Assembly: GCA_030340625.1 (NCBI GenBank)
Contig: JAOPHQ010004851.1
Coordinates: 198,501 to 262,500, forward strand
Origin: Merluccius polli
Taxonomy: Eukaryota; Chordata; Actinopteri; Gadiformes; Merlucciidae
Reading direction: 5' to 3'
Length of the DNA stretch: 64,000 nucleotides
Below the pieces are notes generated by a model. The model saw nothing but the letters and a program-made list of their open reading frames with translations, was not told the DNA's origin and did not search any database. The position numbers and the translations under genes are program-made. Of this stretch, positions 23,686 to 48,100 are shown piece by piece. Every line of letters starts with the position of its first letter. Position 1 is the first letter of the stretch.

Positions 23686-24226
23686 GTGAGGAAAAACTTT
23701 GTTTATGTGATATGACTGAATGACAGGTGTCGTCACAACGTTTCTTGTTGTTGTTGTTGTTTTGTTTTTTTCCCCCGTTTTCTTTAGACACGTACAGTAG
23801 ACATATCCATAAGTAACCTATAAGGTAAAGGGTTTAAAAAAAAAAAAAATCCCCTTTAAATTTCCACATAGGCTGCTATATAATATGTGGGCTTGTATCC
23901 TGCAGCCTAGTTTTTAGGGGCAACATATAAAGTTGAAGGTTATACAGGTTGTGCACCTTGTTAATTCCCAATTAATGAATGACTAATTTGCATACGTGTG
24001 GCTGTTATAACTATTATAACTATGACAACGGCTTTACTATGACAGGTCACAGTGAGCCCCTCTTTTTATTGAAGAGGTCAAAACATGGTGAAATGAAAAT
24101 TGGCTTCATTTGTGTAAAAGATGTGTGCGTGCATGCATGCCTGTGTGTGTGTATGTGTGTGTGTGTGTGTGGCTGTGTGTGCGCATGCGTGTGTGTGTAA
24201 ATGTGTGTGTGTGTGTGTGTGTGTAA

Positions 24227-24257
<31 letters not shown>

Positions 24258-24361
24258 TGTACAAGAGGAAAAGTAACCATAGGTCATCTGAAGGTGTTGT
24301 TAGACACTAGAATGACAACACAACATTTACCATGCAAACATGCCATGGTAAATATTGTTAC

Positions 24362-24858
<497 letters not shown>

Positions 24859-24889
24859 CATTATATATTGAGTAGCATTACATATCCTA

Positions 24890-25295
24890 ACCTACCATTC
24901 CTCTTCTCTGTTTCTCCTTTCTCCTCTCCTCTTATATCTGTCTCCTCTGATCTCGCTCTCTTCTCCTCTCCTCACATCACTGTTCCTCTCCTATACCCTC
25001 CCCTCCTTTCTGCTGATCTCCTCTCTTCTCCTCACCTCACCTTCCCTCTCTTCTCCTCTTACCCTCTTACTCTCCTCTGATCCATTCACCTCTTCTCCTC
25101 ACCTTCGCACTTCTCCACTCCTCTAATTTCCTCCTCCTCCTCCTCCTCCTCCTCCTCCTCCTCCTCCTCCTCTAATTACCCTCTCTCTACACCTCTCCTC
25201 TACTCCTGTCCCCCATCCTCCTCCTCTCACCTCATCCTCCACTTCCAACTCCTCTTCTCCTCCACTTCCAACTCCTCCTCTCCTCCTCTCTCCTA
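24890..25295. repeat. CT/CTC-rich polypyrimidine tract before the first sgk2 coding exon
   Basis: About 400 bases of C and T, including a pure TCC run at 25130-25171, lead into the acceptor at 25295-25296. It acts as an unusually long polypyrimidine tract. Confidence 0.85.
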
Positions 25296-25296
25296 G

Positions 25297-34797
<9,501 letters not shown>

Positions 34798-36060
34798 GGT
34801 AGCCATCGCTTCCTCTAACCATCACTTCCTGTAACGCTGACTACGTCACATGGCCGCGCATTTAGACAATATAGCAATGAATGTATAAAATACTGTAATT
34901 GTATTAAGGGTATACCCATTTAAACAGAAATTGTGAAGGTTTTTGAAGTGAAGGACTCGCTTCTTGAGCTTGGACAATACATTAAAGAGTAATACATGCA
35001 GAGATGGTCGAGTTTGGAGGATGGTTCATCGTGGTTAAAGTCAGGGATCTGGGTAAAAGCAATGCATCATGGGAATCTCCTTGCATCCTGTATCCAGTAC
35101 ATTTGTTATTAAAAAATATAAAACATATGAGAATGCTTTTGTATGTACAAGTCTACCACAATTAGCTTTTGAAAGTAATTATGTTATTCTACTCACAGTT
35201 TTACTCGATAAATTCATTTAAAAATCAGGGATTGGATTCCTTGTAATCTTTAAAATAGTTAACAATGACTTTGGCATAATTTTTCACTACAAAAAACTGT
35301 ACTGTTGTAAATATTGTAAGTGTAATGTGTGCAATGTGACAAGAACTAAGTGCCTTTCCACCTTGGAATTGTTCCTAAAATTGATATTACTTGTATAATA
35401 TGATATTACTGTTGATTGAATGTGTTTGGCTTAGCTGGCACCGGACAACCCAGTCTTCAAACTGAAACCACTTGCAGGTTGCACCTGAGCAAACATGTTT
35501 TGTTCAACTCATGCCAACATAATCACCAAATCCTATGTTGCAGTGTGATTTTAGAAACGATGCTATTCTGGCGATAACCAGTAGACCAGCAGATACTTCA
35601 GCATTTCAGTCATTTCAGCATTCATTACACTGAAAACCATTTTGTACTTCTCAGGCTAATGTACGTTTCAGGCCATTTTAAGAGAAATTGTTACAGCCAT
35701 GGTTATAACGTGAATGAAAACAATGGTCCCAAAGGCATTCCAGTGATAGAAAAACAACAAACAGTAGGATTATATATGAGAAGTGAAAACCGAATGTGAA
35801 CGGTTTGCTGTATTGTGGGCTAAACAACTTAAGACGGTTGTAGCGTTATGATAACGCACGGCTGGTTGTCGTGTTCGTGCCAAGCCCATATTTTCTGTAA
35901 ACAGAGGAGGTTAGATAAAGGGTGGGCTGCCAGCAACACCAGGGTCACAGACGACTGGGTCCTGAGGCACGCTGCTGTGTTCCTGTGTGCGTCCGTCATT
36001 GTGTGTGGTGTGTGTATATAGAGAGAGGACATGTCAATAAATCAGTTTTCAAAACATTCA
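34798..36060 (+). other. sgk2: sgk2 3' UTR
   Basis: No coding signal follows the stop at 34795-34797. AATAAA at 36036-36041 is the best polyadenylation signal; ATTAAA near 34981 is an earlier alternative. The bases from 36060 to about 36700 show only a GT tract (36313-36341) and no gene. Confidence 0.55.
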
Positions 36061-36309
36061 CAATGGGCTGTTAATGGCAACAAATAGTCGCGTAAGTGTT
36101 GTAATGAACCTTTTAATGACATTTCGTGGAACACTCCCAAAAATGTATCATAAAAATGTAACACTTGAAAAACATTTCTATATGATCATTGATTCGTCTA
36201 AGGATACTAATTATACCTATCCAAGACTCAATGTAGTATCAAGGTTGTGTCGTAGCATTGGGGTATGGACATGCCACATATGCTTGCCTTAGAAACCTAG
36301 TCAAAGTCT

Positions 36310-36343
<34 letters not shown>

Positions 36344-36705
36344 CTTTTATTTCAAGTGAACGGAAAAAGTGATGTATTCAGCCATGAACAGTGTCAGTGA
36401 CAGAACAAACATTTGTGAAGTGCACATATACAGACAAACCATTTTAAACACAAGTTTAACACAAGTGTGCCGAAACTGAACAGTTTTCAACACGTATATC
36501 ATTAATAATTAAACGTATCCAACTGGACTTTTTACACATACAGCACAAACAAATCAGTGCGTTAAGACAACAACAGTAGAATCACACCTAGCCAACGCAC
36601 CTTCAGGTCATAAAAAGCAATCAAGTGTGTGTTTATACATGCATGTGTGCACACACTTATTTGCCCAACCGTGTGTGTGTGTGTGTGTGCGTGTTCAAAC
36701 AGCAT

Positions 36706-39490
<2,785 letters not shown>

Positions 39491-40119
39491 CTAGCGGCCA
39501 GTAGGGGAACAGCACCTCAGACTAGTCCATAGTCCTGATGCACCGTGTGATGGTGGTGGCACAGGACAGGAGGAGACCAGGACCAGGGAGGTCTTCTGGA
39601 AGGACCAAGGAGGTCTTCTGGAAGTCAAAAGGCTCTGAAGGGAAGCAGGTCCTGTGGACTCCGGTATCTACATGTTATCACTTGTGAGGTTCCCCGACGT
39701 CTTTATATGTGAAACACGGATCACTGTGTTATTATTAAAATATATTATGAAATAGTACATTGGGAGTGTCTTTGTAAACTATGATAATGAAATCATCCCT
39801 ATATAATATATATTTATATATATTATATATTTATTATAATGTCACGAGGTAGTGTGTAGCCAGGACTGGTGTGTGTGTGTGTGTGTGTGTGTGTAATACC
39901 TATGAGTGCACACCTGTGTGTGTGTAATACCTATGAGTGCACACCTCCCTAGGCCTGAAAAGTATCAGGTCGCCACCACTTTTTTTTTTAAAAATATCAA
40001 AATATAAAAATAAAAATTAGAATATGAATGTGTTGATGCGTCACAACAGATAGACAGCTGGGAGAAAATCTGAATTTAGAGTTGATAAACGCAATTAATC
40101 AATTCTAGCGCGACCGTTA

Positions 40120-40300
40120 AATCCGTTTGCCAATAATAACGGACAGGAAAACTATTTCCGGGAGGTTTTGCTGGGCTGCGAGAGGACCCTGGATTTTAGC
40201 GTTATCCCGGTTACTACCGCAACGCCACTTCCGGTCTATTACTTCCTATGAGCTGTGTACGCCAGGCAACAGTCCCCGGCGCGAGAAGAATAAGAACCCG

Positions 40301-40337
<37 letters not shown>

Positions 40338-40766
40338 CCTTGAGAATACATACGGAGTTCGGACCAAACATTTGACAAAAACCAAATATCCGAAAACGTC
40401 CATCACCTCCCGCCTCTCGCCTCCCGCCTCTCGCCGCCAACCCATGTAACCGAAAGTCCCGCCCCCTCTCCCCTCTCTCTCTGTCCGCCATAACGCCACT
40501 TCGGAGCGGTTTTCCAGCGGTGCGGCTCTTGAACGCGTCCCCGCCGTCCCGGGAAAAAAAACGTTGGTTTGGACGGAGGCGCCACGAGCGCGTAAGCGGC
40601 GCCGGACTGCAAACAAACAAAAATAAACAAAAATAAACAACAACAACAACAAAACATCCCGGACGTCGAAGCGCGGATACGCGTGAGTCGCTGTGTCGTG
40701 TGAGCGGTAACGAAGTCTGTGGGGACTTTCACATTCACCACAAGTAGCGGAAAGTGTCCGCATTAG
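40120..40766. promoter_or_regulatory. CpG-rich promoter and 5' UTR exon of the Myb-hAT gene, possibly bidirectional
   Basis: CpG-rich sequence with CCACTTCCGG (ETS-type) at 40225-40234, several GCGC/CGCG words and a CAA tract at 40302-40337. A good donor (CATTAG|gtgagc) at 40767 suits a non-coding first exon that splices to 42144. The minus-strand gene at 36.7-39.5 kb could also start here. The start site is inferred. Confidence 0.5.
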
Positions 40767-41419
40767 GTGAGCGGTAGTAATCAAATGCGTGTGATTGCTT
40801 TAAAAATATATATAATTATTATTATTAGTAGTAGTAGTATTATTAGTATTATTATTGTCGTTATGGACACTATTCCCACGTCCGTTGAATAGCCGTTGGT
40901 TCCCCTGTAGCGACAGGTCTGGATGCAAGTCCTTTACTCATATCTTACTATATTTAACTGCACTCGGTGCCTTCATGTCCTTTTTTTATGTCCACATGTG
41001 TGTTTTGTTGTTGTTGTTTTTTGCTGCATAAAGCTATTACTGTGAAAACATCCCACCTACTCTTTATGTAATTGTGTGTTGATGGACAGTCGCGTTTCCT
41101 AGCAGCCGCCGTTTGTCCCCGCTTGGCCCCGCCGGCTTCCCGTCCCTCTCAACAGTCAGCCGTTTGCAGGCGTGTGGTCCGTTGCTGGAGCTTGCTAGCC
41201 AAGTTGAGCCAGTTTTAAAGTTGTGATGTAAGTTTTTAAATGAGCCGGTTTTTTTAATGGAATTTGTTTAGCAGTGTTTATCGTTGCCGCCAGATTGTCT
41301 AAATGTCTTAACTTATTACCATGCCGCTGTCGCTTTTTTATTGGCAAGAAATAGAGTCTTGCTTGAGAAATGCTGCTAGCTACCCAGTAGAGCAAAATGC
41401 ACTCGTTCTTGTAAACATG

Positions 41420-41429
41420 GTGTGTGTGT

Positions 41430-41475
<46 letters not shown>

Positions 41476-41510
41476 GGGGAGGGAGAGGGGGGGGGGGGGG
41501 GGGGGGGCGG
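41420..41510. repeat. GT tract fused to a long G homopolymer run
   Basis: GT repeats (41420-41443) run into G runs of about 31, 4 and about 20 bases, broken only by single A bases (41444-41507). This is strong G-quadruplex potential on the plus strand of intron 1 of the Myb-hAT gene. Confidence 0.9.
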
Positions 41511-42144
41511 CGGAAATTGTATTTCACAATAACTGTGAATGTGTCCATGTTTGGCATGCATCTGTCTGTGTTGAATTGTATGTGTTTCATGTCTACTTCT
41601 GGCAAGTTGATGCTCATACAAACACATACACGTTCACCTGGTTCCCCCACTGCTAAACTACGCCCCACCAGCTGTGGTTGTCTGTGCTGCTGACACTTAT
41701 GAAGAGTGTGAAAACAAAACACTAACACATAAGTCCCTGTGCAGCCAGACGCCCCTCTCCCCAAGACAGCAGGCCCACTTCATGCGTATTGTCCTTACTC
41801 CTTATGATTAGAAACAGAAAAATATAATTTGGCTACCTTTTTCTGAAAAAAATGTCCAGTCATACACATCAACATGTTTTAAGTCTGGGAGCAAATGGAT
41901 AACACATTTTAAAAAAAAAGAAGAAATCAGTGTTTACACTAGCCTGTTCTTTAGTCACATGACCAAAACATTAACAGTGATTGTGCGGATATGTATCCCT
42001 ACATGCAATACAGATTCTAGGTTTAAGTAGCCCAATTTCAGCCTCTGTAATTAAAATAAAGAAACAGCGGATGATGTTAAATACTTTACTTTTTTTCCTA
42101 ATATTAGCTGTCAAATGTACGTTGTCGGCTTCTGTCTTCATAGC

Positions 42145-45100
42145 ATGGAGGATGAAGGAGCAGAAAAAATGTGGACCGACTCGGACGAATCTGACAAGAA
42201 AGACGACAAGTTCATTAAAGTCAAATGGACACACGAAGAGGTGAGTGGTGGTTTGATTTCCACTTTTCTGTTAACCTTTTTTGCTGCTGTAACACCAGAC
42301 CTCTTATATTTGATATATAATGAATTTGTATTTTAGTCTTTTGCTCAAACCTTTAATAGCTCATAATGACACTTTCTGTGATATATTTTTTGTTGTAATG
42401 TACAGGATGAGAATCTTAAAACGTTAGTGAACAACTTTGGAAAAGATTGGAAAACCATCTCCACCTTCTTACCAGTAAGTACTTAGTATATAGAGAAAAA
42501 TCTGTGAGGTTTGCTAACTTCAGTAATATGAAAGCCCTCAACTGTATCTAAATATGCATTACATTTATTTAGTAATCATCTATTCCTATCTTAGGTTGTT
42601 CTTTTATTGAAAGCTGTTCTTGCCTTCTCAGTTGGTACTTGTTGACTGCATCCACCAGTGTGTCGTAATTGTAATTTACATTTTAGTCATTTAGCAGATG
42701 CTTTAATCCAATGCGATTTACCCTTCAAGGCTGAGAACAATCAAAGCATAAAGCAAAATTGGAGTAGCGACAGAAAGTTAAATTGCTGCACAACCTTGTT
42801 AAAAAACAACAACTGGAGAGTGTCCAGAGTAGCCTTAGAATTCAGAAAAACAACGTTTATTATTATTATTATTATTATTATTATTGTTTTAATTAGTGGT
42901 AGTGCAAACAGTTACAGTAGATATATCACATTTCAAAGTGTAACTGGCAGTATAAGTGAAATCTCTTCATTGTTACACTCTGATGTCACTGTGGCACAGG
43001 GGAGGACAGACGGCATGTGTATGCACCGCTGGAGGAAACATGTAGACCCCGTTCTGATCAAAGGCTGCTGGACCAAAGCTGAAGATGAGCTGGTAGGGGT
43101 GTTTCCTTCAACTTGCTCTACCAGTAGGTCGGTGGCCTTCAACACGCATACAATGGACAAAACTGTATGGTTACAGTTGCCTTAGAAACATAAAAGATAA
43201 GTTGTTCCTTGTTTTATTAAGTCGAGATAATGTAAGATTAATGATAAAAGAAATTACCTCTGAACACAAACAGTTAAGTGACTTGATTATAGGGAATAAC
43301 ACGGGCGAAAAAAGGGTCTCCATAGTTCCACTATTCCTTATTGTCTTCCAATTTTGGCTCTGTGCAGGTGATGGAACTTGTGGGCAAATACGGCACCAAA
43401 CAATGGAGTATGATTGCCAAGAAACTCAAGGGCAGGCTGGGGAAACAGTGTCGCGAGCGTTGGCACAACCACCTGAACCCCCAGGTCAAGAAGAGCTCCT
43501 GGACCAAAGAAGAAGACCTCATCATCTACAAAGCCCGTACGCTTCTGGGAAACCGCTGGGCCGAAATCGCCAAACTGCTTCCTGGGAGGTATGTGTACGA
43601 ATCAGACGTTTTTTGGTGTCCAACTACGAAATGTTGTTATAGCAACAGGTTTTTCTTTTCGTCGTTGCACACCTTTTATTGAACCAACGATGGATGCACA
43701 CGAGTGGAGCTTCCATCAGATTGATGTACAAAATATTGGGCCTCATTCACCAATATCTTCTTAAGAATCTTCTTAGATTCTTTCTTAAGTCCTTCTTAAG
43801 AAGATTTCTAAGAAGACCTTACGTCAGATTCATCAACGTGTTCTTAAGCCGCTGAATTGTTCGCAGCTGTGTTCTTAGATTGATGAATGCCATCTCCTCG
43901 TGAACTGAGCGCGCATGCCAAATGAGTCTAATTAACATAGGATTAGCATAGGTAACCGCCCATTAATGCCCATAAAAGGGACTGCAGGGCCGTGTGCAGG
44001 GCCTCTGAAAAAAGATCTACGTGGTCCTGAAAGATTCGTTCCCTCCGTAGGGCAGATCCCCAATCTCCTGTAGCAGCAATATATATGCCATTGTTTTGTA
44101 GGCCGTGGATGGAGAAATGCCACCTATAAATAGGGTGGGATCACTAATTGACGGCATGGTTTCCAATGTACTTGATTCATGTTAAAATGATTAATGAAAT
44201 GATTAATTAAAATGAAAAATTTGAAATGAATAAATAAATACATAAATATGACAGAAATTTCACTGTAATGTATTTTATTGAACTTAATAAAAGAAGACAA
44301 CACAACCATGCCAACATGTCGGCACTGAAATGTGCTTAAGAGTACTACTGAGTGTTTGTAGGATTTGTTCTTACCTAAGAAAAATCCTGGATAAGAAAAA
44401 AATTCATGAATGCCACAATCTTCGTAAAATCTTCGTAAGTAGGACTTAAGAACAAATTTGTTCTTAAGAACGGTTTGTGAATGAGGCCCATTGTTTGTAC
44501 ATCCCAAGTTGAAAATGCAAAGCTGCCATCTTGTTTGACTGCACTCAGAACGGACAACGCCATCAAGAACCACTGGAACTCCACCATTAGGCGCAAAGCA
44601 GAGATGGGCCTTTTCACAGAAGACGGCGACAAAAGTACACAAGACAATTACCATCTAGAGCAAAGAGAGGTAGGTTCCTTCAGTAGCTGCTTTTGTGACG
44701 TCACGATCATTAACGCTGGTTGTTTACGCATACAAACATCGCTGCGCGGGACAGAAATATTCGTGACGAAAAAGGTTGTACTCAATATCGCCTATTTTCA
44801 CGCCATCATCCACCAATATTGGCCGATGTACATGGATAGGTGGCTATGTCAATGCACATGAGTTACAAGCCGGTATTTGTCCTTCACCAAGTGCTGTTGC
44901 CCTATAGGTTGACTTCAGGTTTGATGTTGTTCTGGATTCTGAACCTGTGTCTCCTGAAGTGGTGAGACCTCCATTAATACACTTGTTAATTACCTGGTAG
45001 AACTTCTATCTCACTATCATCACCCTGATATGCCAACAAAGCTAAATTATATCAAATCAATGTCAGTTACATTTGTGAAATGTGTTTGTGTTGTGTCATT

Positions 45101-48100
45101 TACAAAATGTTTTTTTTTTTCCTCCCTAAAACGTTACATTAATTTCCCTGTCCGGTTGTGATCTTGTAGGTCCAGCCGGAGAAGGACAAGCCAGAGGAGG
45201 ACAAGCCAGAGGAGGACAAGCCAGAGGACAAGCCGGAGGAGGACAAGCCGGAGGAGGACAAGCCGGAGGAGGACAAGCTGGAGGAGAGTAAGCCGGAGGA
45301 GGACAAGCCGGAGGAGGACAAGCCGGAGGAGGACAAGCTGGAGGAGGACAAGCTGGAGGAGGACAAGCCTGCGAAGGACAAGCCGGAGAAGGACAAGCCT
45401 GCGAAGGACAAGCCTGCGAAGGACAAGCCTGCGAAGGACAAGCCGGCGAAGGACAAGCCAGCGAAAGACAAGCCTGCGAAGGACAAGCTGGCAAAGAAGC
45501 ACTCCAAGCCCAAGGAGAAGACTGTGGTCTATCCTCCGCAGACCTTGGCATTGAGGAAGCTCTCCAACCATGACTCCGGAGCCAAAGTGAAAGACGAGAC
45601 GGTGTCGGATTGGATCCTCAATAAGAAACTGGTGGCTGCGGCACTGAGAATGATAGCAGAGGACATGCTGCCTCTCAGGTGACCACCACACCGATCCGTC
45701 AAAGAATCACAACCTTATTCATATACTTTACATTTCATACACAATGGGGGGCACAACACTTCAACATAATATTTAATATTACTGTACACCTTTTGTACAA
45801 TGTTTGTTTCAGGGCATCCTGTAATTAAAAATGACATAATGCACTCTTTAATGCTACTGAAAACACTGATGCAAGGTTATAGACTGAAATTAGATCGATA
45901 CAAGATGATATTTTCATAGGGTCTCTATCCGCCTGCGTTAGTTAATGTACATCTTACTTACCCCTTTTGTCCTCTCCTGTCCTCTCAGTTTTGTGGAGGG
46001 CGCGGGCTTCAGGTCCTTCATGAACACCATCGCGCCCAACTACCACAAGCTGTCGCAGCGCACGGTGGGCATGCAGCTCTACGAGGACGTGGAGAGGACG
46101 ATCAAACCACAGCTTATCCACGACCTCCAAGCCTGCCTCTCCACCTCCCCCCCCACTGGCGGCAATGGCAGCGGGCGGGGCGCCATCCACGTCACCTTCG
46201 ACCTCTGGGCCGGTAGCTCCGCCTCCTCCTTGCAGTCCTCCTCTTCCTCCCCATTGTCGCCATCGTCGCACCCCTCCTCTTCCTCAGCTCCTCACGGCGA
46301 GGAGCCTGTAATAGTGGCCGCTCAGCTGCACTTCGTGGACAGCAGCTGGCGGATTCGGCAGCCCACCGTTGCCTTTCGCCACCTGTGCACCGGCAGCCTG
46401 GCGTCGGCCGTGGCTCGGGAGCTCGAAGGCGTGCTGCTGGGCTACGGCCTCTTCCCGCACACCGTGGGCTACGTGATGGCCAACCGCGCCAAGGAAGCGG
46501 TGGAGGCCAATGCCGTGTTCTGCGACTATAAGGTTCCTATTTTTAATTCCCTTTTATCATTAAGGGTGCCAGAAAGAGACCAGAAAAGTGGAAGAGGGCA
46601 ATATTTTGAAACAAAACGTCAAAGTGCAATTTTTAAAAAAATTTGTTTAATTTATTTTATTCATTATCTCCTATACAAGCTTATTTGCAGTATTTTTGGC
46701 TTGCAGACTTACTGTTTGTGCTTCCTTCCCTACCTTTTTTAGCCTTTATAGTTTCTATATCTGTATCCGTTTTTATATCTATTTTTATTGTTATTGTCCG
46801 TTAAAGCACTTTATAAAGCCATTATTATTCCTTTATAAAATAAGGTCATGTGCTCGTCGCCACGTGGCGACCCCGACGCAGACGACCTGGCGGCGTTCCT
46901 GGGGGACCGGCTGGCCGAGGTGGACGATTCCCCCTTCTCGGAGCTCCAGACGGGCACGGCGGCCAGCTGCGTGGCCGGCACGCTGCAGCTGGTGATCCGG
47001 GAGGCGCTGAAAAACTCCCGGGTGGTGGAGAATGTGCTTTACCAGCTCCACCACGTGGTGGCCTTTTTCAGGACCAACAGCTACTGGAACGAGGTGAGGG
47101 GAGAGAGAGAGACCTAACTTGTACATCATGTACATTGTCTGTCAAATACCTCTTCACAATATGTGGAGAGCACAGACACAGTCAAACAGGAGTACAAGTG
47201 GAGTTGTGCTTCACTTATGATTGTTGTCATTTATTAGAAAGAGTTACTGAACTTACTTATGTAAGAATTCAGATGTACCTAATTAAGTGGTATTTAGATT
47301 TAGATGCTTATTTTATATTCCTAGTACCCTTCAAAGTCCCCCATTTGAGAAACACTGTTGTAAGCCAACTGTGTCTTTATTTGAGCCTTCCCGGTGCTCC
47401 CCAGGTGCTGTTGAAAGAGTGCACCTTCTCCCTCTCCCCTCCCGGCCACATGTGTCGCTGGAACTCCCTGATGATGTCCATGCGGCGTCTGGTGGACGCG
47501 TCGTCGTGGAGCGCCATCATGGCCCTGCTCGCCCAGGCCCGCATCGAGGCCAAGGACGCCAACAGCACCCCTCCCCTGGTCCGAGCCAAGCGGGAACAGC
47601 TGGTGGACATCCTGGGTCTCCTGCAGCCCTTTGAGGATGCCATCCAGGTACTAGAGCCGGTCGATCTTGGCTAAAACATGAATCAGTATTTGGGTCAATA
47701 TTGAGATCACGATTATAGATTCAAGAACTCATCACATACACATACAGAATGTATTAGTGAAATAAAAGTATGTCCAGAAGTGTGTTGTGGTTGTAAGGTG
47801 CTAGTGCCGATGTGTTTGTAGCAACGAAGATATTAAAAATAACACTAACTAAAAAAACACACAATCTTTGGTACTCATGTGACTTTGGTACGATCGTGGG
47901 AAGCCCAGATCGTCATCATGATCAAAATGCGATTAATCGACTAGCTCTACCAGGTACTGCCGCTTTCATGGAGCGAGTTATATTAAATGATGGCGTCGCC
48001 TTCGTCTGTGACGTTTTTGCTCGTTTCTGGATACTCCATTGTTTAGCCCCACTTTTTAAATATGTTCTTTTGAAATTGTTAGCATTATTTCCAAAGTAAA

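Noticed and set aside
40239..40784. 181-codon minus-strand frame over the CpG-rich promoter
   Set aside because: No domain and no splice support; it contains a translated TTG repeat, and high GC makes long frames likely by chance.
44124..44654. 176-codon minus-strand frame
   Set aside because: Covers the end of the 43738-44489 MITE and the antisense of a Myb exon; no recognisable protein.
42145..44961. A separate, ordinary mybl2 gene ending before the hAT exons
   Set aside because: No stop codon, polyadenylation signal or B-Myb C-terminal exons are seen before 45170, and the phases continue directly into the hAT part. Transcript data could still overturn this.
45134..45691. 185-codon and 141-codon minus-strand frames opposite the linker exon
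   Set aside because: Antisense shadows of the PEEDK repeat; the plus-strand frame is spliced, phase-consistent and continuous with conserved domains.
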